Assembly (NCBI GenBank): GCA_003978075.1
Contig: QOAM01000004.1
Coordinates: 1-30,551 of the forward strand
Source: Thermodesulfatator sp.
Lineage (GTDB): Bacteria > Desulfobacterota > Thermodesulfobacteria > Thermodesulfobacteriales > Thermodesulfobacteriaceae
DNA length: 30,551 nt
Reading direction: 5' to 3'
Of this stretch, positions 8,193-16,199 are shown piece by piece; positions within the stretch are counted from its first letter, which is position 1, and every line of letters begins with the position of its first letter. A model generated the notes under the pieces. That model was given only the letters and a program-made list of their open reading frames with translations. It searched no databases and was not told the DNA's origin. The translations under genes and the position numbers were made by a program.

Positions 8193-9960
8193 CTTCCTCC
8201 TTCTCCCAGCCCGGAAGAAGGTTAAGCTCGAGGAGCTGGGCCAGGGAGACCTCCGCCGGGGCCCCGGTCAGGAGGCACTGGGCCCGCTGGGTCTTGGGAA
8301 AGGCTATCACCTCGCGTATACTCCGGTACCCGCCCATGAGCATCACCAGTCGATCAAAGCCGAAGGCTAATCCTCCGTGCGGTGGGGCCCCGTATTCCAG
8401 GGCCTCGAGCAAAAAGCCGAATTTCTCCCGGGCTTCTTCCTCGGAAATTCGCAGGAGTCTAAAGACCCTCTCCTGGACATCTTTGCGGTGGATACGGATG
8501 CTCCCCCCACCCACCTCCACTCCGTTGAGCACCAGATCGTAGGCCCGCGCGCGCACCCTCTCCGGGGCCTCTTCCAGCAGAGGAAGATCTTCGGGTTTGG
8601 GTGAGGTGAAGGGATGATGCACCGCCACAAAACGCCCTTCCTCCTCATCCCATTCTACCAGAGGGAAATCGGTTATCCAACAGAAGCGAAAGGCCCCTTC
8701 CGGGAGGAGTCCCAGACGGCGGGCCAGCTCTTTCCGCAGCTCGGCCAGGGCCTCGTTGACCACCTCCGGCTGATCCGCCACGAAAAAGAGGGTGGACCCC
8801 GGAGCAGGCTGAAAGATCTCCCGCAAACGGTTAAGGCGCGCCTCCTCGAAAAATTTCACGATGGGGGACTGCCACCCCTCCTCCCGCACCTTGATCCAGG
8901 CCAGCCCTTTGGCCCCAAACTCCCCCACAAAGGCCGTAAGTTCGTCCAGCTCCTTACGGGAAAAGTCCGCCGGGGCACACAGCCCTTTAATGATTCCCCC
9001 GCGGGAAAGGACTTGGGCGAAGACCTTAAACTTGGTCCCTTCAAAGACCGAGGACACCTCGGAAAGCTCGAGGCCAAAGCGGAGATCCGGCCGATCCGTC
9101 CCGTAGCGGGAAAGGGCCTCCTCATAGGTAAGCCGCGGGAAGGGACGCTCGAGTTCCACCCCCAGGGCCTGCCGGAAGATGTGACAGATTAGGGCCTCGG
9201 TGAGGTCCATTATCTCGGTTTCGTCCACGAAGGACATCTCCAGGTCGAGCTGGGTAAACTCCGGCTGACGATCCGCCCGGAGATCTTCATCGCGAAAGCA
9301 GCGCACGATCTGGTAGTAGCGTTCCACCCCGGCCACCATGAGGATCTGCTTGAAAAGCTGGGGAGACTGGGGGAGGGCGTAGAATTTTCCTGGGTAAAGC
9401 CGGGAGGGCACCAGATAGTCCCGAGCCCCTTCGGGGGTGCTCTTGGTGAGAAAGGGGGTCTCGATCTCCAAGAAGCCCTGAGAATTCAGGAATTCGCGGG
9501 CGGCCTGGGCCACCCGATGGCGCAAGATAAAAGGTTCCAGCCCCCCGGGACGCCGCAGGTCCAAATACCGGTAGCGCAGACGTATTGGCTCGGAGACCGA
9601 CACCTCCTCGTCCAAAGGAAAAGGAGGGGCCTTCGAAGGATTGAGAATCTCGAGCTCGTGGGCCTCCACCTCGATCTCTCCCGTGGGAATCTTAGGGTTT
9701 TCCATCCCTTCCGGCCGCCGCCGCACCCGCCCCCGCACCGCCAGCACATACTCCGGCCGCAGACGATGAGCCCTCTCGTGGACCTCTGGAGCAGGGCCCG
9801 GCTCAAAGACCACCTGGACGATCCCCGAACGGTCCCGAAGATCGATGAAGATCACCCCTCCGTGATCCCGACGCCGCAAGACCCAGCCACAAACCACCAC
9901 TTCCTGGCCTAGGTGTTCCAGGCGCAAGAGGCCACAGGGATGCGTGCGCTTGAGCCTCAT
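8182..9960 (-). CDS. aspS: Aspartyl-tRNA synthetase, probably non-discriminating
   Basis: Class II synthetase charging tRNA-Asp in the cytosol. Seen: N-terminal OB fold (CGWVLRRRDHGG), class II motif 2 FRDEDLRADRQPEFTQLDLE, the GAD insertion, and motif 3 GLAFGFDRLVMLMGG near the C-terminus. At 592 residues it matches bacterial AspRS. ATG 9960 is chosen over upstream in-frame codons because GGAGG sits 8 bases ahead and family homology begins there. The RRRDHGG segment has His33 and Gly34, where discriminating enzymes such as that of E. coli have Leu; His here is the pattern reported for enzymes that also charge tRNA-Asn. It heads the trehalose operon, and the 222 bases to the divergent DUF177 gene hold the promoters, though I see none convincing. 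Confidence 0.95.
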   Translation of the reverse strand: MRLKRTHPCGLLRLEHLGQEVVVCGWVLRRRDHGGVIFIDLRDRSGIVQVVFEPGPAPEVHERAHRLRPEYVLAVRGRVRRRPEGMENPKIPTGEIEVEAHELEILNPSKAPPFPLDEEVSVSEPIRLRYRYLDLRRPGGLEPFILRHRVAQAAREFLNSQGFLEIETPFLTKSTPEGARDYLVPSRLYPGKFYALPQSPQLFKQILMVAGVERYYQIVRCFRDEDLRADRQPEFTQLDLEMSFVDETEIMDLTEALICHIFRQALGVELERPFPRLTYEEALSRYGTDRPDLRFGLELSEVSSVFEGTKFKVFAQVLSRGGIIKGLCAPADFSRKELDELTAFVGEFGAKGLAWIKVREEGWQSPIVKFFEEARLNRLREIFQPAPGSTLFFVADQPEVVNEALAELRKELARRLGLLPEGAFRFCWITDFPLVEWDEEEGRFVAVHHPFTSPKPEDLPLLEEAPERVRARAYDLVLNGVEVGGGSIRIHRKDVQERVFRLLRISEEEAREKFGFLLEALEYGAPPHGGLAFGFDRLVMLMGGYRSIREVIAFPKTQRAQCLLTGAPAEVSLAQLLELNLLPGWEKEEGGG

Positions 9961-10182
9961 CTTCTCTGCCTCCCTTAGAAAATCAAAATTCTCCCTTGGC
10001 AAGAGCGGGGCTTTTCTCCCAAGAGACCAGCCTGCACGAGTCCCCCCCATAAAACCGCAGGCTAGAGACGTAGTCAACCTCGTATTACCCAGAGGCCCCT
10101 TTCGAAGGTCTATCTTAAAGCCCGACTTTTCAGAGGTCCGAACAGGAGTAAAGTAAGGTTAGAGTCCAGGGAGGTCTTTGAC

Positions 10183-10722
10183 ATGGGTGGGCTTAAGGTG
10201 CGCTTGGAGGACATACCCCCGGAGGGGTTGCGTTTGGAATTCGAGGAAGGCCCGGAGCTCTTGGCCGATTGCTTCCCCACGGAAGGGCCGGTAGTGGCTC
10301 GGGTCTTCTTGAAAAGGGCGGGAATAGATGTTAAAGCCAGAGGGCACATAAGGGCTAAGGTGCGTTTGGCCTGTGATCGGTGTTTAGAGGAATTTGTCTG
10401 GGTGGTGGACGAAGATTTTGAGGTGGAGTTTCGACCACAAGCCTCCCTTCCTCTGAGGGAGGAAATGCAGCTCAGTCGGGAGGATCTGGAGGTGATCTTC
10501 TTCGAGGGGGAGGAGATCCCGGTAAGCGATCTGGTGCGGGAGCAGGTCATCCTTTCCGTACCGGACAAGCGCCTCTGCCGGGAGGACTGTCAGGGGTTGT
10601 GTCCGGTGTGCGGGCAAAATCTCAACGCTGGCAGTTGTGGATGCCACCGTCGGAAACCCAGCCCCTTTGCGGTGCTCAAAGAGCTCATGGCCCGTAAGGT
10701 CCAAACGGGCAAGGGAGGTTAG
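10183..10722 (+). CDS. DUF177 (YceD) family protein
   Basis: A 179-residue member of the DUF177 family, whose genes sit just before rpmF in most bacteria; E. coli YceD is linked to 23S rRNA accumulation, but the mechanism is not settled. Seen: the LACDRCLEEFVW block about residue 65 and a second Cys-rich block LCREDCQGLCPVCGQNLN near residue 130, followed by CGC, suggesting bound zinc. ATG 10183 has GGAGG 8 bases upstream. The next gene, rpmF, starts 3 bases after its stop. It opens the plus-strand operon rpmF-plsX-fabH. Confidence 0.9.
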   Translation: MGGLKVRLEDIPPEGLRLEFEEGPELLADCFPTEGPVVARVFLKRAGIDVKARGHIRAKVRLACDRCLEEFVWVVDEDFEVEFRPQASLPLREEMQLSREDLEVIFFEGEEIPVSDLVREQVILSVPDKRLCREDCQGLCPVCGQNLNAGSCGCHRRKPSPFAVLKELMARKVQTGKGG

Positions 10723-10725
10723 ACC

Positions 10726-10908
10726 ATGGCGGTTCCCAAGCGCAAGACTTCGCGGTCGCGTCGGGGTATGCGTCGGGCTCACAAGCATCTGCGGGCCCCT
10801 TCCATCTCCATTTGTCCCCGTTGCAAGGCCCCCAAGCTACCCCATCGGGTATGCCCCAGTTGCGGTACTTACCGGGGAAAGGAGTTCCTTTCCACTGAGG
10901 AAGTCTAA
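10726..10908 (+). CDS. rpmF: 50S ribosomal protein L32
   Basis: A basic 60-residue ribosomal protein. The N-terminus MAVPKRKTSRSRRGMRRAH is the family hallmark. CPRCKAPKLPHRVCPSCG carries four cysteines in two CxxC pairs, the zinc-binding (C+) form. The ribosome site AGGGAGG lies inside the last codons of the DUF177 gene. It is followed after 3 bases by plsX, the standard order. Confidence 0.97.
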   Translation: MAVPKRKTSRSRRGMRRAHKHLRAPSISICPRCKAPKLPHRVCPSCGTYRGKEFLSTEEV

Positions 10909-10911
10909 AGG

Positions 10912-11919
10912 GTGATTCGGGTTGCCTTGGATGTCATGGGGGGAGATCACGCCCCCCGAGAAATACTTTACGGGGCCAGACGGGCCTTAAGAGAAAGGCC
11001 GGACCTTTTTCTTCTTCTGGTAGGTCCGGAAGAGGTCCTGAGGAAGTTCCCCTCGCACGAGCGGGTAGAGAAGGTCCTAACCCCGGAGTGGGTGGAGATG
11101 GAGGAGGCTCCGGGGGAGGCCTTGCGTAAGAAGCCTCGGGCCTCCATCCGGGTGGCCCTGGAGCTAGTGAAAGAGGGGCGGGCCCAAGCGGTGGTGAGCG
11201 CCGGAAACTCCGGGGTCACCTTCGGAGCGGCCCTCCTCACCCTGGGAAGGCTCCCGGGAGTCCTGCGCCCGGCTATCGCCACCATCCTCCCCACCTTGCG
11301 CCGGCCGGCGGTCCTGGTGGACGCCGGGGCCAATGTGGACTGCAAGCCCGTACATCTTCTCCAGTTCGCCCTCATGGGAACTCTCTTTTCCGAGAGGGTC
11401 TTAGGCCTTAAGCGTCCGCGAGTAGGCCTCCTTTCCATAGGGGAGGAGGGAGGAAAGGGTAATTTTCTGGTCAAACGGGCCCACGCCCTCTTGGCAGAGG
11501 GGCCTTTTAACTTTGTAGGTAATGTGGAGGGACAGCATATCTTTTTCGGGGAGGCCGAGGTCATCGTCTGCGACGGTTTCGTGGGCAACATCTGTCTTAA
11601 GGTCTCGGAGGGGGTGGCCGAGGCCCTGGCCCAGATGCTCAAACGCGAGGTACGCCGGGATCCCTTGGCCCTCCTAGGTTTTTCCCTGGCCCGAAGGGCC
11701 CTTTCCCGATTTCGCCGCAAGGTGGACTGGCGGGAATACGGAGGGGCCCCCCTTCTCGGAGTCAACGGGGTGGTCATCATTGGCCACGGGCGCTCCGATG
11801 CCCGGGCCGTGAAAAACGCCCTCCTTACGGCCCAGCGCTTTGTGGAGACCGGGCTGGTAGAAAAACTCCGGGCCTGTCTTTCTCGGGGCAAACCGGAGGA
11901 TCGCAAGGTCGTGTCATGA
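10912..11919 (+). CDS. plsX: Phosphate acyltransferase
   Basis: Peripheral membrane enzyme that converts acyl-ACP to acyl-phosphate, the donor for PlsY in the first step of phospholipid synthesis. Seen: LDVMGGDHAP at the N-terminus, SAGNSGVTFGAALLTLGRL, VDAGANVDCKP, GLLSIGEEGGKGN, VCDGFVGNICLKVSEG and YGGAPLLGVNG, all family blocks. It is 335 residues, full length. GTG 10912 is the start, 3 bases after the rpmF stop. The stop overlaps the fabH start as ATGA. Confidence 0.96.
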   Translation: MIRVALDVMGGDHAPREILYGARRALRERPDLFLLLVGPEEVLRKFPSHERVEKVLTPEWVEMEEAPGEALRKKPRASIRVALELVKEGRAQAVVSAGNSGVTFGAALLTLGRLPGVLRPAIATILPTLRRPAVLVDAGANVDCKPVHLLQFALMGTLFSERVLGLKRPRVGLLSIGEEGGKGNFLVKRAHALLAEGPFNFVGNVEGQHIFFGEAEVIVCDGFVGNICLKVSEGVAEALAQMLKREVRRDPLALLGFSLARRALSRFRRKVDWREYGGAPLLGVNGVVIIGHGRSDARAVKNALLTAQRFVETGLVEKLRACLSRGKPEDRKVVS

Positions 11920-12905
11920 GAAGGGCCGGGGCCTTCATCCTGGGTACCGGTCGAGCCCTCCCCTCGCGGGTCCTTACCAATCAGGACCTGGAAAGGATGG
12001 TAGAGACCTCTGACGAATGGATCACCCAGCGTACGGGTATCAAGGAACGCCGCGTGGTGGCTGAAGGAGAGTCCAACAGCGGGCTGGCCACCGCCGCAGC
12101 CCGTAAGGCCCTGTCTAAGGCCGGGGTTTCTCCGGAGGAGCTGGACCTCATCATCGTGGCCACCCTTACCCCGGACTATCTCATGCCCTCGGTAGCTATC
12201 TTGGTGCAGGAGGCCCTGGGGGCCCGCCGGGCCGGGGCCTTCGATCTTTCAGCTACTTGTTCGGGTTTTCTCTACGGTCTCTCCGTGGCGGACAAGTTCG
12301 TGCGCGAGGATCCGAGCCGCAAGATCCTGGTCATCGGAAGCGAGGTCCTTTCTAACAAGACCAACTGGGAGGACCGCACCACCTGTGTCCTTTTCGGAGA
12401 CGGGGCCGGGGCCGCGGTGGTTACCGGCTCTCCCGACGGCCGCCGGGGAGTCCTTTCTGCCCACCTCCGTGCCGACGGCTCTCTCTGGCACCTCCTCACC
12501 CTCAAGGGTTGCGGTTCCCTCTATCCCCCCGGCGACCCCCGCCTTCCTCGAGAAGACTACTTCATCCGCATGCAGGGCCGAGAAGTCTTCAAACAGGCGG
12601 TACGGGCTATGGAGTCCGTGGCCTTTGAGGCCTTGGAGGCTAACGGCCTTTCCCCCTCGGACCTTACCCTCCTCATCCCTCATCAGGCCAACATCCGCAT
12701 CATCGAATTTCTGCGCGAGCGTTTGGAACTCCCTGCGGAAAAGGTCTTCGTGAATATCCACAAGTATGGCAACACCTCCGCGGCGAGCATTCCCATCGCC
12801 CTGGACGAAGCTTTGGAGGAAGGGCGTCTCAAAGAAGGAGACCTAGTCCTCATGGTCTCCTTCGGCGGGGGCTTCACTTGGGCCGCGGTGCTCCTCCGCT
12901 GGTAA
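11916..12905 (+). CDS. fabH: 3-oxoacyl-ACP synthase III
   Basis: Condenses acetyl-CoA (or a branched acyl-CoA) with malonyl-ACP to start fatty-acid synthesis. The catalytic triad is visible: Cys in ATCSGFLYG, His in IPHQANIRI and Asn in YGNTSAAS. Also seen: TSDEWITQRTGI, FGDGAGAAVV and the C-terminal SFGGGFTWAA. It is 329 residues. The ATG overlaps the plsX stop by 4 bases. The usual followers fabD, fabG and acpP are absent: the next gene is convergent cobS, 72 bases on. Acyl-CoA preference cannot be read from sequence with confidence. Confidence 0.96.
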   Translation: MRRAGAFILGTGRALPSRVLTNQDLERMVETSDEWITQRTGIKERRVVAEGESNSGLATAAARKALSKAGVSPEELDLIIVATLTPDYLMPSVAILVQEALGARRAGAFDLSATCSGFLYGLSVADKFVREDPSRKILVIGSEVLSNKTNWEDRTTCVLFGDGAGAAVVTGSPDGRRGVLSAHLRADGSLWHLLTLKGCGSLYPPGDPRLPREDYFIRMQGREVFKQAVRAMESVAFEALEANGLSPSDLTLLIPHQANIRIIEFLRERLELPAEKVFVNIHKYGNTSAASIPIALDEALEEGRLKEGDLVLMVSFGGGFTWAAVLLRW

Positions 12906-12977
12906 ACCCGAATATGGCTCCCTCAATCCCAAAAATGATCACAGCAACCGCTAAATTATGTGTGGCCGGAGAAGGGG

Positions 12978-13697
12978 TTAAACAATTATGGCCAGGAAAA
13001 GGAATTCCGAGAGCTGACACAGGGCCCCCAGGAGATCTCCGGTGAGCCCCCCGAAGACCCGACGAAAGTGGAAAGTAACGCCCCCCAGGGCGAGAAAAAT
13101 AAGCGGGGTTCCCCGGGGATAGAACCAGAGGAGGAAAAGGGTCAAGGCCGCGAAGGCCAAACTGGCTCTCTCGGAAGCCCCCCTTCCGAAAAACAGGGCC
13201 CCCAGGCCCTCGGATTTGGCGGGCCGACCGAAAACCATCCCGAAAAGGAGCCCCCAGCGCCCAAAAAGAGGCTTAAAAAAGGCCGCACTCTCAAGCCCTT
13301 CGAGCAGAGCCCTTTTCAAAAAAATCCACTCCCCCAGGAGGAAGAGCACACCGAAAAGGAGGCCCAGGGCCCCCACCTCCGGACTCTTGAGGATTCGGAG
13401 ACGCCTCTCCCGCGGGCCTCCGGCGGAAAGGGCGTCTAGAGTGTCCAGCAGGCCGTCAAAGTGGAAGTAGTTGGCCAGAAAATACTGGACCAGGAGGATG
13501 ACCAAGGCCGCGAGCTCCGGGCCGTAACGGGGTAAAAGGACCTTGAGCAGGAACCAATTAAGACCTCCGAGAAAGACCCCTATTAAGGGAAGGTAGAGCA
13601 CCGCCCCGGTGGGACGAAAGTCCCCCCCGCCCAACGGGAGACGGGTGAAAAAGGAAAAGGCCGTAGCCAGGGCGGAAAGTTCGTCCCTAAGCCCCAA
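12978..13697 (-). CDS. cobS: Adenosylcobinamide-GDP ribazoletransferase (cobalamin synthase)
   Basis: Membrane enzyme that joins adenosylcobinamide-GDP to alpha-ribazole(-phosphate), the last step of cobalamin assembly. Seen: TAFSFFTRLPLGG at the N-terminus, the signature FHFDGLLDTLDALSAGG, and about six hydrophobic segments over 239 residues. The signature ends in Ala rather than the common Gly. TTG 13697 is the preferred start: it overlaps the cobT stop by 11 bases, follows the purine-rich GGGAAAGGAA, and gives the normal length. Upstream frame extensions only read through cobT. The gene is translated after cobT and driven by the promoter at 14775-14803. Confidence 0.9.
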   Translation of the reverse strand: MGLRDELSALATAFSFFTRLPLGGGDFRPTGAVLYLPLIGVFLGGLNWFLLKVLLPRYGPELAALVILLVQYFLANYFHFDGLLDTLDALSAGGPRERRLRILKSPEVGALGLLFGVLFLLGEWIFLKRALLEGLESAAFFKPLFGRWGLLFGMVFGRPAKSEGLGALFFGRGASERASLAFAALTLFLLWFYPRGTPLIFLALGGVTFHFRRVFGGLTGDLLGALCQLSEFLFLAIIV

Positions 13698-14730
13698 ATT
13701 CCTTTCCCTTGGAGACCCCGGCGTCCTCGAAGGTAGCCATCTCCCGATAGATGCGCAGGGCGGTCTCAATGACTAGGCTGGCCAAGGTAGCCCCAGTTCC
13801 CTCTCCAAGACGCATATCTAGGTCCAGGATGGGACGCAGTCCCAGTTTTTGAAGGGCCGTACGCGCTCCGCTCTCAGCGGAGAGGTGTCCGCAAAAGATG
13901 TGTTCCTCGAGACCCGGAGCCAGGGCTCGGGCCACCAAAAAGCCCGCGAGCGAAATGAAACCATCCATAATTACCGGGATGCGCTTTAAGGCTCCGCCTA
14001 GAAAGAGCCCGGCGATGGCCCCAATTTCCGCCCCGCCGAAGGCCGCCAGCGCCGCCACCGGATCCTCCGGCCGGTGAAGTTCCAAGGCCCGACGCACTAC
14101 GGCCATCTTTCGGCGAAGCCCTTCATCGTCCACCCCGGTCCCTCGGCCCACGATGCGTTCAGGGGGCTCCCCCAGGAAATAACAGATGAGACAGGCCGAA
14201 GGCGTAGTGTTCCCGATGCCCATGTCCCCGGGAATAAGAAGGCGTACTCCCTCCCGGGCAGCCTCCTCGGCCAGCTCCATGCCCACACGGAGGGTCTCTT
14301 CCGCCTCCGTGCGGGTCATAGCCGGTTCCTGGGCCAGGTTCCGGGTCCCGGAGACCACCTTGCGGCGGATGAGCCCCGGGGCCTCTACCTCCCCAGCCAC
14401 CCCCACATCTACCACGAAGACCTCCGCCCCAGCTTGGCGAGCAATGACATTGATCCCCGCCCCGCCGGCAAGGAAGTTCGAGATCATCTGACGAGTGACC
14501 TCCTGAGGATAGGCGCTCACCCCTTCCTCCACTACTCCATGATCTCCGGCGAAGACATAGACCCTCTTTTTAAGGGGAAGCTCCGGCTCGAGATCCCCGG
14601 TGATGGCCACAAAGCGCCGGGCAATCTCCTCCAGATACCCCAGACTACCCCGGGGCTTGGTCTTGTTGTCCAGCCTCCGCGAGGCCTCCTCATAAAGACC
14701 CTCCTCCCACTCTGGAAGTCGGAATTCCAT
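13687..14730 (-). CDS. cobT: Nicotinate-nucleotide:dimethylbenzimidazole phosphoribosyltransferase
   Basis: Makes alpha-ribazole phosphate from the lower-ligand base and nicotinate mononucleotide; its product feeds CobS. Seen: LDNKTKPRGSLGYLEE, FAGDHGVVEEGVSAYP, LIPGDMGIGNTTPSA, GRGTGVDDEGL, FGGAEIGAIAG, and the conserved C-terminal FCGHLSAESGA. The family's catalytic Glu is in the LDLDMRLGEGTGA block. It is 347 residues. ATG 14730 has GGAGG 8 bases upstream. The base used could be DMB or another benzimidazole or phenolic; sequence alone does not tell. Confidence 0.96.
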   Translation of the reverse strand: MEFRLPEWEEGLYEEASRRLDNKTKPRGSLGYLEEIARRFVAITGDLEPELPLKKRVYVFAGDHGVVEEGVSAYPQEVTRQMISNFLAGGAGINVIARQAGAEVFVVDVGVAGEVEAPGLIRRKVVSGTRNLAQEPAMTRTEAEETLRVGMELAEEAAREGVRLLIPGDMGIGNTTPSACLICYFLGEPPERIVGRGTGVDDEGLRRKMAVVRRALELHRPEDPVAALAAFGGAEIGAIAGLFLGGALKRIPVIMDGFISLAGFLVARALAPGLEEHIFCGHLSAESGARTALQKLGLRPILDLDMRLGEGTGATLASLVIETALRIYREMATFEDAGVSKGKEFGA

Positions 14731-14774
14731 CCTTGGCCTCCGGGAAAATTCTTCCGATGCTCTAGGAGAAAAGT

Positions 14775-14803
14775 ATTATAGAAGACTTAAAATAGGTTGT
14801 GAA
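14775..14803 (-). promoter_or_regulatory. sigma70-like promoter of cobT-cobS
   Basis: On the minus strand, TTCACA (14803-14798, five of six bases of the -35 consensus) is separated by exactly 17 bases from a perfect TATAAT (14780-14775). It would start transcription near 14768 and give a leader of about 38 bases before the cobT ATG. It sits in the only real gap between maf and cobT. No cobalamin riboswitch fits in so short a leader. Confidence 0.7.
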
Positions 14804-14812
14804 CTTAGGGAA

Positions 14813-15475
14813 TTATAAGGGGTCCTTCCCAGGGGAAGAGGGCTTTTGGGCTCCTTCTCCTGGGATCGGCTCTATCAGGCCCCAACGGAGGAGGATCTCC
14901 AGGGTCTCGGCAAGTGGAAGACCTACCACCCCCGTGACCGAGCCTTGCACCTCCGCCACCCAGGCCGCTCCCAGCCCTTGGATGGCGTAGGCCCCAGCCT
15001 TGTCGAGAGGCTCCCCGGTGGCCAGATAGGCCTCGATCTCCTCCGGCGAAAGAATCCTAAAGCGCACCCGGGTGCGGGTAAAGAAGACGGTTTCCTTTTC
15101 TTGAAAGCGGATAGCCGCCCCGGTGAGCACCTCGTGCCAGGTACCGGAGAGGGCTTGAAGCATATTCCGGGCCTCGGCGAGATCCCGGGGCTTTCCCAAA
15201 AGGCGCCCTTGGTGGACCACCAAGGTGTCGGCGGCCAGCACCGCCCTCTGGAGCCCCACCTTCCGGACCACGGCCAGCACCTTGCGTCGGGCCAGCTCCT
15301 TTACAGCCTCTTCCGGAGAGACCCCCGGGGAAAGACTCTCCTCCACCTCTGCAGGAAGCACCTCCAAGGAAAGCCCCACCGAGGCCAAAAGGGCCCGACG
15401 GCGGGGACTGGCTGAGGCCAACACCAGGGGGACTAGATTCCGAAAAAGCGCCGGGCGTTTTGTGTGGTCTGCCAT
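14813..15475 (-). CDS. maf: Maf-family nucleoside triphosphate pyrophosphatase
   Basis: Hydrolyses non-canonical and some canonical (dTTP, UTP) nucleoside triphosphates to monophosphates in the cytosol. Seen: LASASPRRRALL at the N-terminus, AADTLV with the catalytic Asp, GKPRDLAEAR, and GEPLDKAGAYAIQG. It is 220 residues with a short Pro/Gly-rich tail. ATG 15475 is chosen over GTG 15481 because GAGGAG lies 5 bases ahead of it. It overlaps the end of tatD by 43 bases. Last gene of the long operon that begins with fbp. Confidence 0.93.
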   Translation of the reverse strand: MADHTKRPALFRNLVPLVLASASPRRRALLASVGLSLEVLPAEVEESLSPGVSPEEAVKELARRKVLAVVRKVGLQRAVLAADTLVVHQGRLLGKPRDLAEARNMLQALSGTWHEVLTGAAIRFQEKETVFFTRTRVRFRILSPEEIEAYLATGEPLDKAGAYAIQGLGAAWVAEVQGSVTGVVGLPLAETLEILLRWGLIEPIPGEGAQKPSSPGKDPL

Positions 15476-16191
15476 GCGCACTCCTCAATCGGTATCCCCT
15501 TTATCTCCGCCACCTTCTCACATACGTACCGCACATAAGCCGGTTCGTTGCGCTTACCCCGGAAGGGGACCGGGGTGAGAAAGGGACAATCGGTTTCGAG
15601 CAGCAGACGGTCTAGAGGCACAAAGCGCACCACCTCCCGAAGGTTTTCGGCCTTGGGAAAGGTCACGATCCCGGTCACCGAAAGATAGGCCCCGAGATCC
15701 AGGGCCTGACGGGCCTCAGCAATCCCCCCGGCAAAACAGTGAAAGACCATGGAAAGCGAGGGATACCGGGCAAGGATCTCTAGGGCCTCGCCATAGGCCT
15801 CCCGTACATGGAGGACCACCGGAAGCCCCAGGCTGCGGGCTAGCTCCAGCTGTCTTTCTAGGTGTTCCCTTTGCAGATCCCGAGGGGAATATTCCTTAGC
15901 GAAGTCCAGGCCGATCTCCCCTATGGCCACGGCCTGAGCGGCTAGATCTTGGAGTTCGCGGTAGTCCTCCGGGGTAAGCTTGCGGACCTCGTGGGGATGC
16001 ACCCCTACCGTGGCGTGGATAAATCCGGGCCAGCTCCGGGCCAGCTCCAAGGCCCGTCGAGAGGTCTTGAGGTCGATTCCCACCACCACAATGGCTGAAA
16101 GCCCGGCCTTTTGAGCCCTTTCTAGGACCTCCGGGAGATCCCGATAGCTCTCTTTGAAGTTCAGGTGGGCGTGGGTGTCCACCAATTCCAT
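15433..16191 (-). CDS. tatD: TatD-family metal-dependent DNase
   Basis: A TIM-barrel hydrolase of the amidohydrolase-like fold, 252 residues. Seen: DTHAHLNF (first metal ligands), VGVHPHE, GEIGLDFA, VLHVREAYGEAL, VFHCFAGG and ETDCPFLTP, so all metal-site residues are present. Family members act as 3'-5' exonucleases or on tRNA and DNA repair; the E. coli homologues TatD, YcfH and YjjV differ in role. ATG 16191 is chosen because homology starts there; the longer frame reads back into znuB. The gene starts 8 bases after the znuB stop. The last residues overlap maf. Confidence 0.94.
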   Translation of the reverse strand: MELVDTHAHLNFKESYRDLPEVLERAQKAGLSAIVVVGIDLKTSRRALELARSWPGFIHATVGVHPHEVRKLTPEDYRELQDLAAQAVAIGEIGLDFAKEYSPRDLQREHLERQLELARSLGLPVVLHVREAYGEALEILARYPSLSMVFHCFAGGIAEARQALDLGAYLSVTGIVTFPKAENLREVVRFVPLDRLLLETDCPFLTPVPFRGKRNEPAYVRYVCEKVAEIKGIPIEECAWQTTQNARRFFGI

Positions 16192-16199
16192 AGCGCGGA

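Noticed and set aside
12960..13439. Pro/Glu/Lys-rich plus-strand frame of 159 codons
   Set aside because: It is the antisense of cobS, whose membrane segments and signature motif are clear.
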